Origin: Microstegium vimineum
Lineage: Eukaryota > Streptophyta > Magnoliopsida > Poales > Poaceae
Reading direction: 5' to 3'
DNA: 64,000 nt
Assembly: GCA_022036555.1 (NCBI GenBank)
Contig: CM039126.1
Location: forward strand, 682,001-746,000
Positions 1 through 12,800 of the stretch are shown here, piece by piece. The number at the start of each line of letters is the position of its first letter. Within the stretch, counting starts at the first letter, position 1. Below the pieces are notes generated by a model. The model worked only from the letters and a program-made list of their open reading frames with translations. It made no database searches and was not told the origin of the DNA. A program made the position numbers and the translations under genes.

Positions 1-2380
1 GATTTTTTTAAGCACTTGGAAGTCACATTCCTTGTTAGAGAGCTAGTAATTTTCAAAATTTGATTCCAGCTAATGCAGACAAATAGGGCATCTGCTCCAT
101 TCATTGATGCCTGAAAGATGAAATTTTAGATCTAATAATGATCTCCAAATTGCAACACCCTCATAGGCATACATTCAACATATTTGGAATTTTGGACATT
201 ACCAAACAATATTAAGATCTTATTAGGCCATGATGGCTCAGACACTCAGACTTGAGCTTCTTACTGGCATATTGTCGAGCATGTGGGGGTGTATGAAAAC
301 TTTGTTGATCCAGGGGTGTCATACCTGTTTGGACATCGTCACTGGTGGCGGTAGTGTCCCTCAGCGGCCTGTATGAGGTGGCGGCGGCTGCCTGTTGTCT
401 GTGGCAGCACGTTCGGCAGTGTCCGGTGGCAGAGCCCGGACGTCCAGCAGCGCCCTGTCCGGGGTCGTAGTAGCCCATGCAACACATTCGGCGGCGTTAG
501 AGAGCAAATAGATAGATAGGTCCTACTTGTTGATAAAATGGATCAGAGGAAAATTACGGTGGGGAGGAGTCCAGGCGGCAGCTTGTACGGCGTCGCGCCC
601 ACCGTCCAAGGCGGCAGCGGCCTGTCCGGCGGCGGCGTCCGACGGCAGCGTCGCGCCCGTCCGACAGCGGCGTCACGTACGGGTTGACCCAAGGCGACAG
701 AGCGGCCCGTCCGGCGGCGGCGTCGCGAGCGTCCGGCGGCGCGCGTCATGCAAAGGCGTCCGACGGTGGTGTCAGGTACGGGTTGAACAGGTAGTTTTTT
801 TTTTTCTCTACGAGCTTTTTTCAGGGGCGATTTTTCTGGCAACAGCAGTTGCCTTGATTTTTTATTTTTGGATAGCCCCGGTGGGAACAGCAGCTGCCGT
901 GATTTTTGGGATTGCCCGGGCGGGAATTTTTTTCGCCCGCAAGGTTTCATCACGGGTGGGCGGGATCTTTCGAAGGAGAGGCTTTCACCACGGTCGGGTA
1001 GACAGGTTCTCTCCGTATTATTAGTTGTAGAGATAGAGATATTTTTTAATTATATTTAATGTTTCATGTATGCGTCTAAAGATTCGATGTGATCAAGAAA
1101 TCCGGTAAAGTTTTGGAATTTTGAAGGGAACTAAACACCCTCCCTAGTGTGCGTGCGACGGTATGCATTCATTAAATGAACCACCCCCCTCGGGCAGAGG
1201 CGGGCTGGAATGGATGGTGTGCCTGCGAAATGACCCTCGGCCAGATGTTCATTAAACAATTTATCAGCCACTAAAACGATGAGGCGAAATGTTGTCAATC
1301 ATGCATTCAATCCATGCATCCGTCGCAATTATTACCTCTGACTCCGAGCCGAGGCCTCACTCTGATTCAAGCTCCCTGGTGGTGTCACTCCGAGGCCTCA
1401 AGCTATTGTAGTATGAAGCACTAAGGATTAGAATGACTGCTATTGTGGTTATGGGTCGACATCAAGATGCACTTACATTACATGCTCTGAGGAGGAAGTG
1501 ATCGAAATCATAGTGAGCCGGGCCTCTTGGACGTTTTTCCCCTCATGAAGAAAGGGGATGTACTCTGCCTTGGGACCAAAGCTGCCCAACGATGGACGAT
1601 GGTGGCACCTGTTGGCTGGGCAGGGCATTCGGTCTCGCTGATAATGAGACGACCACAGGCTCCGGATCAAATCGGCTGAATCAGAGCTTGCATGCAATGT
1701 CTTCTTCAAGGCGCAATATTTTGCAGATTGGCTTTTGCCCTTATCAACAACAATAACAACAGGAGCTCAGATAACCTGCTAGATCATGGCAATATTTTCT
1801 TTTCTTTTTAAAATAAAGATATTCCGTTTTGTTTCAAAATTATAAGTCTTTTTGGAGTTTTAAGTACTTACTTATTAGTTTTTGCTATGCATCCAAATAC
1901 ACATGTTGTCTAGATACTTAGCGAAAAGTTGCCTATCTTACTTTTTATCGTACTATTACTAATTGGAGGCCTCAACGGAGGCTCCACGTTAATTCTCATC
2001 AGACTGCGCTAAGAAAAAAGATAAATACTCACATTAATCAGAAACATCAAATCTATAGACTTTGACCGTCGGTAACCATTAGATCTACTTTATTTTTATA
2101 AAAAATTACCCACCTTTACCATTATTATAGATATAAAAAAAGAAGGAAAAAAAATAAATCTATTATTTTAAAACCTACGTATACCAAGATAGCCAGATGG
2201 AAAATACAAATACATCATCTGCCTGAGATCAAGGTCACGTTCTAGCGGAGGAAAAAACAGGACGCCTCCTCAAGATGCCTCCATGCATGCGGCCGCTGAC
2301 TGCATGTGATCGATCGCCGGGCCGAGAGCAAGGAGGAAGCCGCGTTGCCTACACTTCCTAACGACGAAGCTGCATGTGCA
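1..2380. other. Non-genic, repeat-derived sequence
   Basis: No recognisable gene. Roughly 210-1000 is a GC-rich patch full of GGCGGCG and GTCCGGCGG-type motifs, with open frames on both strands that match no family I know. Near 820-960 a motif resembling GCAACAGCAGTTGCC recurs in altered form (GGAACAGCAGCTGCC), so part of it arose by local duplication. About 1820-1960 resembles internal Stowaway MITE sequence (CAAAATTATAAGTC and ATGCATCCAAATACAC) with no intact ends. The rest looks unremarkable. Confidence 0.4.
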
Positions 2381-2384
2381 TGTG

Positions 2385-2409
2385 GGGGGGGGGGGGGGGG
2401 GGGGGGGGA
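2385..2409 (+). repeat. Poly-G run
   Basis: An uninterrupted tract of about 25 guanines follows GCATGTGCATGT. It is a simple homopolymer and a potential quadruplex, and also a place where assembly length is unreliable. Confidence 0.85.
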
Positions 2410-3316
2410 GATGCATGGCGCCATCATCGATCTGCCAAGATGAAGGATACTTGACGGCTGAAGCGGAGAGCTAGCGAGATGCATGGCGCGCAGGCTTGGT
2501 GCCGCGATCGACAAGAGCAGCCATCTTGGAGTTGGAGTACTCCGTGCAGCCACCAGTAGTCCCACCTAGGCCGGGAAGTCAGATGCCTTCGCGTGTGGGC
2601 TCAAGGGACGGTATATATGTACATCGGAGTAGGGCACCCAGCGGCTGCCACGCATCATATATATCGATCGGCGCAAAGGGATCTCAACCAAAGGCCGGGT
2701 TCATCGACGAGGGCCTCTCATCTGACGATGATGCACTAAAGGGCTGGGAGCTCCCAGGTGATGATATCTTTGCTCGCCACGGATGCACTAAAGGGCCGCC
2801 GTACCTATAGATCGATCTTGCTGGTCGGCTGTGGAAGATTGGAGCAGGATCGGACGGGCCAGGCTAGCTTTTTCATCATCACAGACGATGCGTTCAATAG
2901 CTTCTTCTTCATCATCAACAGCTCTTTCACCTGTCAACGTCCATAGCTCCACGATCTGCACCGTATAGTGGAGATCGAAGACGTGCATGTTCTAGAAGCG
3001 AGGAGGGTGATGCCGGGCACGGCGTCCTCCATGGCTGAGAATCTAATATGATTCAACTTCACCTACATCGACAAGCACGCACCACTCGACGCCGACGACA
3101 TCTGTGCCTCGACCACTAACAAAATCAATATAAAATCCAAACATCGAGAATGGTTATCAACTACCAAATAATGAGGTGACAATTTCCATCCAGCACTTGA
3201 GCGTACACATAGACGAAGCCGGTCCGGCCGTGCACCAAGCACCAACCACTGACGTTTGATCCAGCGGCATCAAGGGATATGGTGTCCCCGACATCTACAT
3301 TAACGCTGGCACTGGT

Positions 3317-3420
3317 TGCACCTGTAGACTAAAGGTATGGCGACTAAAGGTATGGCCATTTGCTAGACCCTGCACCTGTAGACTAAAGGTATGGCGACTA
3401 AAGGTATGGCCATTTGCTAA
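3317..3420 (+). repeat. 54-bp tandem duplication
   Basis: Two nearly perfect adjacent copies start with TGCACCTGTAGACTAAAGG at 3317 and 3371. Each copy contains a shorter internal repeat of CTAAAGGTATGG. The flanks from 2410 to 3300 contain no supported gene. Confidence 0.85.
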
Positions 3421-4585
3421 TTTAATTTATATCCTATGATGTGCATGATATGATCCTTATTCACCATTAGGTATAATTTTCGTTTTAATTTCATTGTCCT
3501 TCAATTACTTTGCACAAAATTTTTGATATAATTCTTATCGATCATTTGGTTTAATTTTTTTATTATCTTACAAAAAATAACGTCACTTAATTACTTCAAA
3601 TTGCATGCTAATGATGCTAAATAATCAGGAGACCATGATCTGTGGAGTCATCAATAAAGCCTATATGAAAAAAAATTAAAACCTCCATAATTCTATAAGA
3701 TAATTAACTAATCCAATAATAATTTCTTCATAAATTATCCATCTCCATCATTAAGAAAGACAATGCTTTGACCCTTAAGTTTGCATTCGAATTACGCGTA
3801 ATGTAAAATAATATATACCTAGATAATTACGTCATTAGTAACCCTGACATAATTTCTATATAATTTTACTTTATATATTCTATATTTTAAATGCACATAT
3901 AATTACTTTATAGAAAAATTCAATGATCTTGAGAATTAGAGAAGACTATACTGGTGGCTATATTGTTTTGGCCCTTTAACCTTACATCAGAATAATTCGA
4001 TCACTATAAGGTTTAAGAATTAAAATTCTATTGAGGTTAGCACTGCTACTCTCATTCGAGATCTCATCTCAGGCTTTAACACTTATCTTAGGTGTCTTTG
4101 TGCAATTTTCAACTGATTTCTATATGATATTGTAGTATATTTGAGAATATGATCTAAAACCATATTTTAAAACTGTACGAAATGAGAGTTAGTAAAAGCT
4201 ACAATAAACACAAGAGTTTCAACATGACAAAAATATAGCAGTTAATGAAAATAATTTTGGAAAAATAAAATTTAGATTCATGACTTCATAACAAAGGGCC
4301 ACTGCAGTTTATGATAAGGTTTCAAAACTAATTGCATATTAAAATATATATACAGAAGTGCCATGCAAAGTAAACATATGAATATGGATGAAAAATATAT
4401 AGGTGAATTTCTTGCAAAAAAAAATTTATGATCATAAGATGTAGACTATGAACTATCTATTATGTCTATTTTACAAAAAGTAAACAAAGAAAACATACAA
4501 GTAATTTTTAATAGTAAATTGTATTAAATAGTACTATACCTCTTAAAATTCTAGCCCGTGTGAGAGCACGGATTGATGGACTAGT
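3420..4585 (+). mobile_element. AT-rich block ending in a Helitron-like 3' terminus
   Basis: A strongly AT-rich stretch without coding potential ends at 4551-4585 with a short hairpin (CCGTG and CACGG arms around a small loop), about ten bases, then CTAG followed by T. That is the layout of a Helitron 3' end: hairpin, spacer, CTRR, insertion before T. I could not locate a matching TC-type 5' end, so the element's length is unknown and the start given is only the edge of the AT-rich block. Confidence 0.4.
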
Positions 4586-6784
4586 GTAGAGAAAGACAAA
4601 ATGGCTTGTAATTTAGAACAAAGGAAGTGATAGCCGTGTAGTATTCTTTTACAGTTAATAATAGTACAAGCATTGGGAAAGTCTAGCTAGCAGCATGCAT
4701 GTACTGATCAGTACGTTATTGATCACCTCTAGCTAGTTATAATATAAGCTAGTCTCTCTTGTTGGCAACTTTACATATGGATTGGATTATTGGGAAAGTT
4801 AATCAGTTGCTACTTTGCCTTTAGTTCGTTCACTTCGTTCCAAGACTTTTATCAAATACAACAGATCGAAAAGGAGCCTGCATGCGTCTTCCGAGACGTC
4901 GAAACAAAGGCAAATAAAGATGTGAATACTTTTATCACTTTCGTCCATGATGCCACGCCGCGCCATGCCGTACAATGACTCAATGAGGAATGCATGGATG
5001 AATATGAAGCTGACGACGCCCATTAGATGATTAGATTCACAATTCACAGTGTAAGTGTAGTTGATTACAATGCGCACTAGCATTACGGTTGTTCATATAT
5101 GTATGGTATAAGCCGTTAAAGACCTCTTTTTCGTAAGATGCTCTGTCAGTGACGAGAGCAGATCCACTACCAATATCTAGTACGCATATAACCTCTTTTC
5201 CCCAAAGAAAATCAAGCAGTGACAATGCCAATTCATGCAAAAAAGACAAAAAGCTTTTGTTTTGTTAACTAAAGGCCTAATTATATACACAACAGCTGCT
5301 TTCAAGTTCCATATAAAAAACAGCTGCTTTCAAATAATCCTCAATAGGGAGGGTAAGCAGTAAGCACTTTGGTGGCTAGGGCATGGCCACAAAAGCCTGC
5401 ACCTCCTTTTTATCTTTGCTTTGCATGCTTTTCCATTCCTTGAATGTGCTCTGATCCTCTCTCTCTCTCTCTCTTTTTTCTTCAGAGTGGTACCTCCCTT
5501 CTTGTAGCTTTGCCCAGCTAGACCTCCAAAGATGGAGATCAGAACATGGCACGAATTCTGCATCAGGATTGTGTCTGAATTCTGATCTAACCACTGAAAG
5601 TGACCATTGTTGCCAGATGCACGTATATATGCTGCGTAATGTTTGCTGGTGCAAGTGGATATTAACTTGCATGCAGTTACTAGCTAGTACCACTGAAACT
5701 GAAAATGACCATTGAGCAGGTGCTCACTACACAATGTGCTGCGCCCTGTCTGCAATTGCTGCTAAAATATCCAAGAACGAAACTTTGGTGGAGGTGCTAT
5801 GCAAGTCTGCTAGGTCTACTAACTCTTGTCGTCGGCGATGAAGAGCCCCTAGTCCATCCAGGTCATGCTGGCCACTTACTGCAAATGCAGTTTGTATCCA
5901 AGTGCAGAGGCACAATATAATGGCATGTTGGCATGTGCTGCGCTTGCCCATAGTGACATCCCCTCTGATCTCTCCGTTCCTTTGTTGCAAGTAAGGTGAT
6001 GCTAATGCTGATGCACCACCAATGAAACAGGAGTGAGGTATAAGCGCTACTATATCTATGTGTGTACAGGTGATCTGATCACAATGGTGGATGAGGCAGA
6101 GAGCTTTCACATATACATTCATGGGATATACGAGGTGACCACACCACTAATTCTCCTGCTTTCCCTTGGATTGGGCAGCGGCGCCTTTCTTTCGCTACGG
6201 AATAGTACTGCATGCTCATCACTGATGCGAAAGGCGGTGAGCTTGTAGGACAGGCAGGCCTTTCCAACGCTCACCAAAAGTGTGCAAGCAATTGGGCCTG
6301 CCTGCTACTAGCTGCTTCCATAACCTTCATTTCAGTCAGTAGTGCTGAGTTTTCCCTACTTTCTGTTAATGTTTTTTATTTATTTTTTCTCCTCCATGAT
6401 GTCCCCCCCACCCCACTCTCAAATTCAGGACAAAATTGAGAAGACATTTTGTGTGGTCAAAATGTTTTGTCAACTTGCATGGTAACTTTTAATTCATGGT
6501 GCTCGATCAAGAGAGGATTATATGTATCAGGACAGACTGTTCCAGGATTCTTCACTTTCACATTATCTTATTCATTTACATGACTGATTTGCATTGATTC
6601 TGGGTGTCTCATATGTGCCCTTACCGGTTGAACATATACACACACAGACATATTAAATGTTTTCGAAGTCATCGATCAGCATTAGAACCTTTATCGCCTT
6701 TTGTTTGTGGGTAAAGGGTAACTACGCAAATGCTGTCACATCTCCTTTTTATCAGGAGCACTACGAACCAAGTAATAAAAAGAC
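4586..6784. other. Upstream intergenic region of the first WAT1-type gene
   Basis: No gene is supported. A short CT microsatellite lies at about 5457-5474. Open frames on both strands between 5330 and 6440 overlap each other, lack family motifs and have no consistent splice structure, so I treat them as chance. The region presumably holds distal promoter sequence of the gene that starts at 6893. Confidence 0.35.
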
Positions 6785-6794
6785 CTATAAATAG
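6785..6794 (+). promoter_or_regulatory. TATA box of the first WAT1-type gene
   Basis: CTATAAATAG lies about 100 bases upstream of the ATG at 6893. This is a normal TATA position for a transcript with a 5' leader of roughly 70 bases. No start-site data were available. Confidence 0.55.
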
Positions 6795-6892
6795 TACATT
6801 GCAGGAGCATTGTTATGGCAAAATTCAGGTGAGGTAGGTGCAGCCGGTGGCCAAACGGTTACAGGCAGGCAGCACACTCGATCGAAGCAGCA

Positions 6893-9800
6893 ATGTTGGG
6901 CATGGCAGGCATCAGCGAGTGGAAGCCGGTGATCGCGATGCTAGTCTTCGACCTCATCTCTGCCGTGACAACAGCCCTGATCAAGAAGGCGCTGCAGGAG
7001 GGGCTCGACCGACTGGTGCTCATCACGCTGCGGCAGCTTGTGGCCACGGTCTTCCTTGCTCCAATTGCATACTTCAGAGAGCGGTAATACGGTGCAGAAA
7101 TGCAATGCATGTGACATTTTTTTTCAGTGAAGTGAATGACCAAAGTTCAGATTCAGAACGAACCTGTTCTAATGTGATGCTAATGCTTGATTTGCATTTC
7201 CACCTCTTTTGTCTTTTTTTCATGCAGGAGCACAAGGCCTAAGCTCACACTAGAGATCCTAGTGTACCTTTTCTTCAGTGCAGCGTTTGGGTACGTACAG
7301 TCACATATCCTAGTCAGTCCTTTTTTATATATATAGTGAGGATTCATTCATAACAATTCTGTCTGATTCACTATTCCATTTTTTTTTTTGCTTCTTCTGT
7401 CCTGTGATCCTGTCCAGCGCCGCTCTCTCTCAGTACACCTTCTTCTACGGGCTTCAGTACACCACAGCAACGTTCGCCATAACTTTCACCAACGTGGCTC
7501 CTGTGCTCACTTTCCTCATTGCAGTCTTGCTCAGGTGCTCTTGTCTGATGAAACTGAAAGTATGAAACTGCTGAAAGTCTGAAACTACTGAAAGTCTGAA
7601 ACCGTCCCTTTCGTTCCTTCATTCATTCAGGGTGGAGTCACTGAACATGAGGAACAAAGCAGGAGCAGCAAAGATCGTCGGAACGCTGACGTCGTTCGCC
7701 GGCGTCATGCTCCTGACCTTGTACAAGGGCGTTTCCTTGACGCACCTAGCTGACGAACCTAGCCCGGATCACCACGGAGCAGCAGCAGCAGGGTCGTCGT
7801 CGTCGTCGTCTGACAGGAAGAGCTGGACGCTGGGCACTCTAGCATTGCTCGCCAACTGCCTGTGCTTCTCCTTCTGGCTGCTGCTGCAGTCCAGGCTCAC
7901 CAAGAAGTACCCGGCGCTCTACTCCAGCACGGCCTACATGTTCCTCATCAGCTCGATGCAGGGCGGGGCCCTCACGGCAGCCATTCAGAGGCGAGCTTCG
8001 GTGTGGGTTCTGACGAGGCCGCTGGAGATCGTTACCGTCTTATATACAGTAAGCTGATAACGACCTTATTGTCACTTTCTGTTGTTATATATTTATAGTA
8101 TAAAAGTGATATTTACATTTATGGTTCTTAAAATAACACATCTACCTTCTATGGTTCATTTTTAGGGGCCGAAAATGAAATTCTCTTACCTAAGTGAGGG
8201 GTAAAATGACCATTTAACTCCTGACGAAAAAAATAAGATGCTTGATAAATTATTAAAAAAAATGTACTTTATTTTTCGTTATGAGTAAAATGGTCATTTT
8301 ACACTTTACTTAATAATAACACTGTTAAGTGCCAGAAACGGAAAGAAGCCCATACAGATGAGAGAATTCCGTTCTCGGGCCTTCTAGTTAAGTTCGAAAA
8401 AATAGGTCTTTATTTTGAGGGTTATACATATAAATATCGCATATACAAACCTTTTAGGTGTTGAAAAAAAATCCCATCTTTAGGACTTTACTTACACTTC
8501 TGTTTCTGTTTGTTTTGGTATATATGAAAATCCAAAAAACCCTCCAATCCCTACTTGGTGAAGTGAAGCCATTGTCAGCACGGTAGTAATAACAGTACTT
8601 TGATAAGTTGCACATAGCCTTTTTTCAGATAAAAGGAGTAAGACGGACGCTGCATTTTTGGTATAGAACACGAAGAATCCAGAAGCCAATACTGTAGCTT
8701 TGACTTACAAAAATTAGTAATAAAAAAACCTTAGCCGTCCACGCACAACTCATTGCACAACTTAGCCGTCCATATTGGAGAGTTTATTCTTTTGTCCTCT
8801 CACAATTATGACAAGTGGACCTAAGTTTCTAATTATGACCTTGTGCAACCATATACCATATAAGACAGGGGTGGATCCAGCGGTGGGTGGGCTGATGTGG
8901 GGTGGGGTTGGGGGTGGCATTAGCCCCACTAGTGCTGCCAAACCCGTGGAGCCCCCTTAGCCCCTCATAGGAATTGTTGGCATGGAAGCATCTTGAGGAG
9001 AGACTGAAGTTGTCTAGAGATTGAAGGCGACTGGTAATTCATGATTTTTGGGTAGAGGTCTGATAGGATGGACTTGATGCCCGCATGGTATTCCGTAGAC
9101 ATGGAGTCCTCTCGCATTGCACACGCTTGCTCCTTGCCGTGGAGAGAACGATTGAGTACCACCATGAACCGGTCGATGCTTGTGGTCGCGGTGTCCAGGG
9201 CCCGACGCATTCTCCATAGGCATTTCGCACTGCGGGAGCAGCCTAGGCTGCCTATCAGCGAAGCTGTGTTAGGGTTAGGGGACACCAGTGTTAGGAGAAG
9301 GTATTGTAGGGTTAAAGTTCTCTTTGAAACAGTTTTTGTCCCCGATTACACTGCCCTCGTTGTCTTTGTAGTAGCCCATGATTGACTCGTACCGAGCTTG
9401 AGAGGCGTCGGTCATCTTAGCGATTCTCTTAAGCATATGTAGAGCCCTAGGATGGGAAGAGAGCACACAGACTTAAATTAATTCACGATTTTGGACTAGC
9501 TGTTTCGCTAAATTTTCTTTGGGCTTCGATTAACTAAAAAAGGCCCACTTGGTAACCCACCGTGCTCCCTCATTCACTTAATTCCTTACTTGTACGCCAA
9601 TTTTGATCTCCGGAAGCACAACTTCATGCCTTCTAACCATGGTATGAACTTGATTGCTTGAGCCCCCTAATTTTGGAACCACCACTGGTATAAGAGTCAT
9701 ATCCCCGTCTCCACATCCATACATTAGCTACACCTAATATTAAAAGACAAAAATTCATTCCTCCAAAATTTTGGTCCATTGCACTCTCTTCTTGTTCATG

Positions 9801-12800
9801 TGTGTTTTGAACTATCAGGGGGGAGAGAATCCCCACCTGAAAGTATTGATCTATCATTAACAACTTTGTTTTTAGGGAACAATGCAAAACCCTTTCGTTT
9901 AGTTAATTAGAAAACTGAACTAACTGATACAATAGTATCAGCACAAGGGCTAGATTGTGACATATTCATGAATGGGAAACAACAACAACAACAACAACAT
10001 GCCCCAGCACAAAGGAAAATAGTGGCACAACCCAAATATACACCAAAAGGAGAGAAAAAAATACAACACCACAACACATAGACTATTCAATGATGCCTCT
10101 AGGGAGGTGAATTATGTGTAGACGTAATCATCGACCACCAAGCAGGACTATAGCAAGGCTTTCGTTCGAGTCTTATGCCGAGAAGAACCGCATTTGTCTG
10201 GCCGACCAAGGATATGAGGCAGCAGGAGTTTCTTCAGTGACACCTTCAAGAAGGAAGTTTCGCCCAATGGCGTTCTTCGTCGCTGGCCTAGCTAAGAGTT
10301 GAATTGAGCTTTCACCCACAACCCTCACCATTGCACTATGGAGACAGTACTTTGCAGTCCCCGACAAGAGATACAATGGGAGATTATCCGCAGACACGTA
10401 GTCCCACCACCGGCAAGCCACACTCTACGCACACACATGTGAAGAAGAACATCTAAGGTCATGTGGTCCCGCCTCCAGCAAGCCTGTGGCCAAATTGCAC
10501 ACCCAGGCCCTACACACGTACATGTAGAGGAGGCACCGCACCACAAAGCAGCTCCGGTAGATGCCCGGGGCAAGGGCTCCGCCGCAACACCGCAATGGGG
10601 AGGTCGCGCCACCATCATGTTTCTACGTCTGGTCATGGAGCTTCATGCATGCTAGGGGATCCAACCGACCATGGGTGGCCACCCTGCGCCTAGAATATCC
10701 CGCTAGGGCTCCACCAGAGCACCGCAACGAGGCCAAGGGTTGTAGATCCACCACGTCAAGTCATGGTGGAGTGCACCGGAAGAAGCGAGCCGACTACTAA
10801 TTCTTAGAGGTTGCAAATGCACTCCCAAAAATTACAAAAACAGTATATTTGACTGAAATTTTACCAAACATGACTTCACAGTTGACAAGACATTACTGAT
10901 GCCAACCAAATACAAATCATGGTTTCAGTTGTGTGGTACTAACAGATAGCACTGGTTTCTAATGACGCCATTGCTCTCCGAGGGGTACGGTGAATTGAAC
11001 CAAATAACACATCAGTCTATTTGATGAGACGTTGGCACCTGATCCTATCGAGTCGTCCCACCTGTGCACGTGCACGTGTCCATCCCTGCAGCCTCGTCTA
11101 TATAAGGGGTAGAGGGGACAATCGGTGGAAACGGATGCATTGCAAACAGACGTCAATAATACAAGATCTGCATGATTGTTCTCATGAACGCCTCACCACT
11201 CGTTTGCTGGCTTGTGTGTCTTATCTGCCTCTCTCTCTCTCTTACTCACACACCCCCACTCACTATTATTGCCCGCGCGATTTGATCCCATAGATCGTCC
11301 CATCCCATAGACCTGCATCTTTGATTTTTTTGTTAGACTAGACTATAGACAAGCACGATGCGATGTTGCTAGCAAGCTAGATCACCAAAGCATACATATA
11401 TGCATGAGCCCCCTTCTAATCTGCCTCTCGCGTGAACCTACGTGAATATCTAGAAGTATAGTATACTATATACTTAAAACGAAAACACATGAGATATGTC
11501 TAGTCCAATACTTGATATAATGAGGACGAAGTAAACTAATCCAGACGGGATACAACTACCACAAACGACAACAATTCCAACAAATTATTGGAAGGCAATA
11601 CTATATATAACTACTAGAGAACAGACCTTTGGTCGATGTCCAAAATGAGCTTTAGTCTCAAAAATTTTTGTGTTCGGGACTAATAGATCTTTACTCCCGG
11701 TTGATAACACCAACCGAGAGACTAAAGAGTTTCCTTTAGTCCCGGTTGGTGTTACCAACCGAGACTTAAGGTCCAGAACATTTAGTCCCGGTTGGTAATA
11801 CCAATCCGGAGTAAAGGTAGACCCTTTAGTCTCGGTTGTTGTTCTCAACTGGGATTAAAGGTCCCTCGATGTATGGTTCAAAAGTGAAGGGTTCAATTTA
11901 TCGTCAAATGTACTGTGTATGTGGGGTGGTAAGCTTCATGCGAGGTTTTCTGTAGTAGTGTATAGCACAAATGATTTTTTTCCTCTTAGAAAAAGAATTA
12001 CAAGCTAATGATTTCCCTCATTCATGTATCTGTTCTTTGGTCACAACTTAAAGCAAATCAAAATTTACATTCCAAGCACATATATATGTTTATATATGTT
12101 TCAGGGAGTCTTGGGGTCCGGAGTGGGCTACGTCCTGATGACGTGGTGTGTGGAGAAGAGAGGGCCGGTTTTCACGTCGGCCTTCATCCCTGTCATCCAG
12201 ATCATGGTTGCCATTATCGATTTCTTCTTTCTCCATGAGAATATCTATCTTGGAAGGTAAGCTATCTCCTTTATTACCACTCATCAGCATCTTCATCTGA
12301 AGAATTTTGAAGATGTTGGTAGCAAAATGCATGGCCTGATCTAGCTGGTCATAGGGAAAAAAGAAAGAAAGCAGGGGGTATTGGAGTATCCATACTTGCT
12401 AGCTCTACAGACACCTACATATATACATCACGTTGAAGTGACGGCATGCAACTAGCTGAAAGGATCAAGATGCCCAAGAGGGGGGGGATGAATTGGGCTT
12501 GTTTTAAATTTCTAAAGAAAATATGAAAACCTATCAAATGCCAATCACCCCCTAGTGCATACCGGTCGTGTGTCCTAGCTAGAAAGCGGTAGCAGTTCAT
12601 GGAATTGAAATACACCCTAAGCAATTCTAGTGGGAAATGAAAGAACAAGACGGAATGTAATGCGGAAATGTAAAGAGCTAGGGAAAAGAGATTCTCAGTG
12701 ACGCAGCGATGTTTTCCCGAGGTATTGAGGTGTCGACACCCCCCCTAGTCCTCGTTGGAGCACCTCGCAAGGTATAGCTCCCCCTCTACCCGCACAAGGG

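Noticed and set aside
527..1024. Open frames of 136-165 codons on both strands
   Set aside because: GC-rich short repeats keep several frames open; the composition is not protein-like and nothing is recognisable.
2385..2409. Poly-G run as a regulatory quadruplex
   Set aside because: A simple homopolymer in non-genic DNA, and its length may be an assembly artefact.
5705..6439. Overlapping frames on both strands upstream of the first WAT1-type gene
   Set aside because: No motif, no splice logic and mutual overlap; treated as chance.
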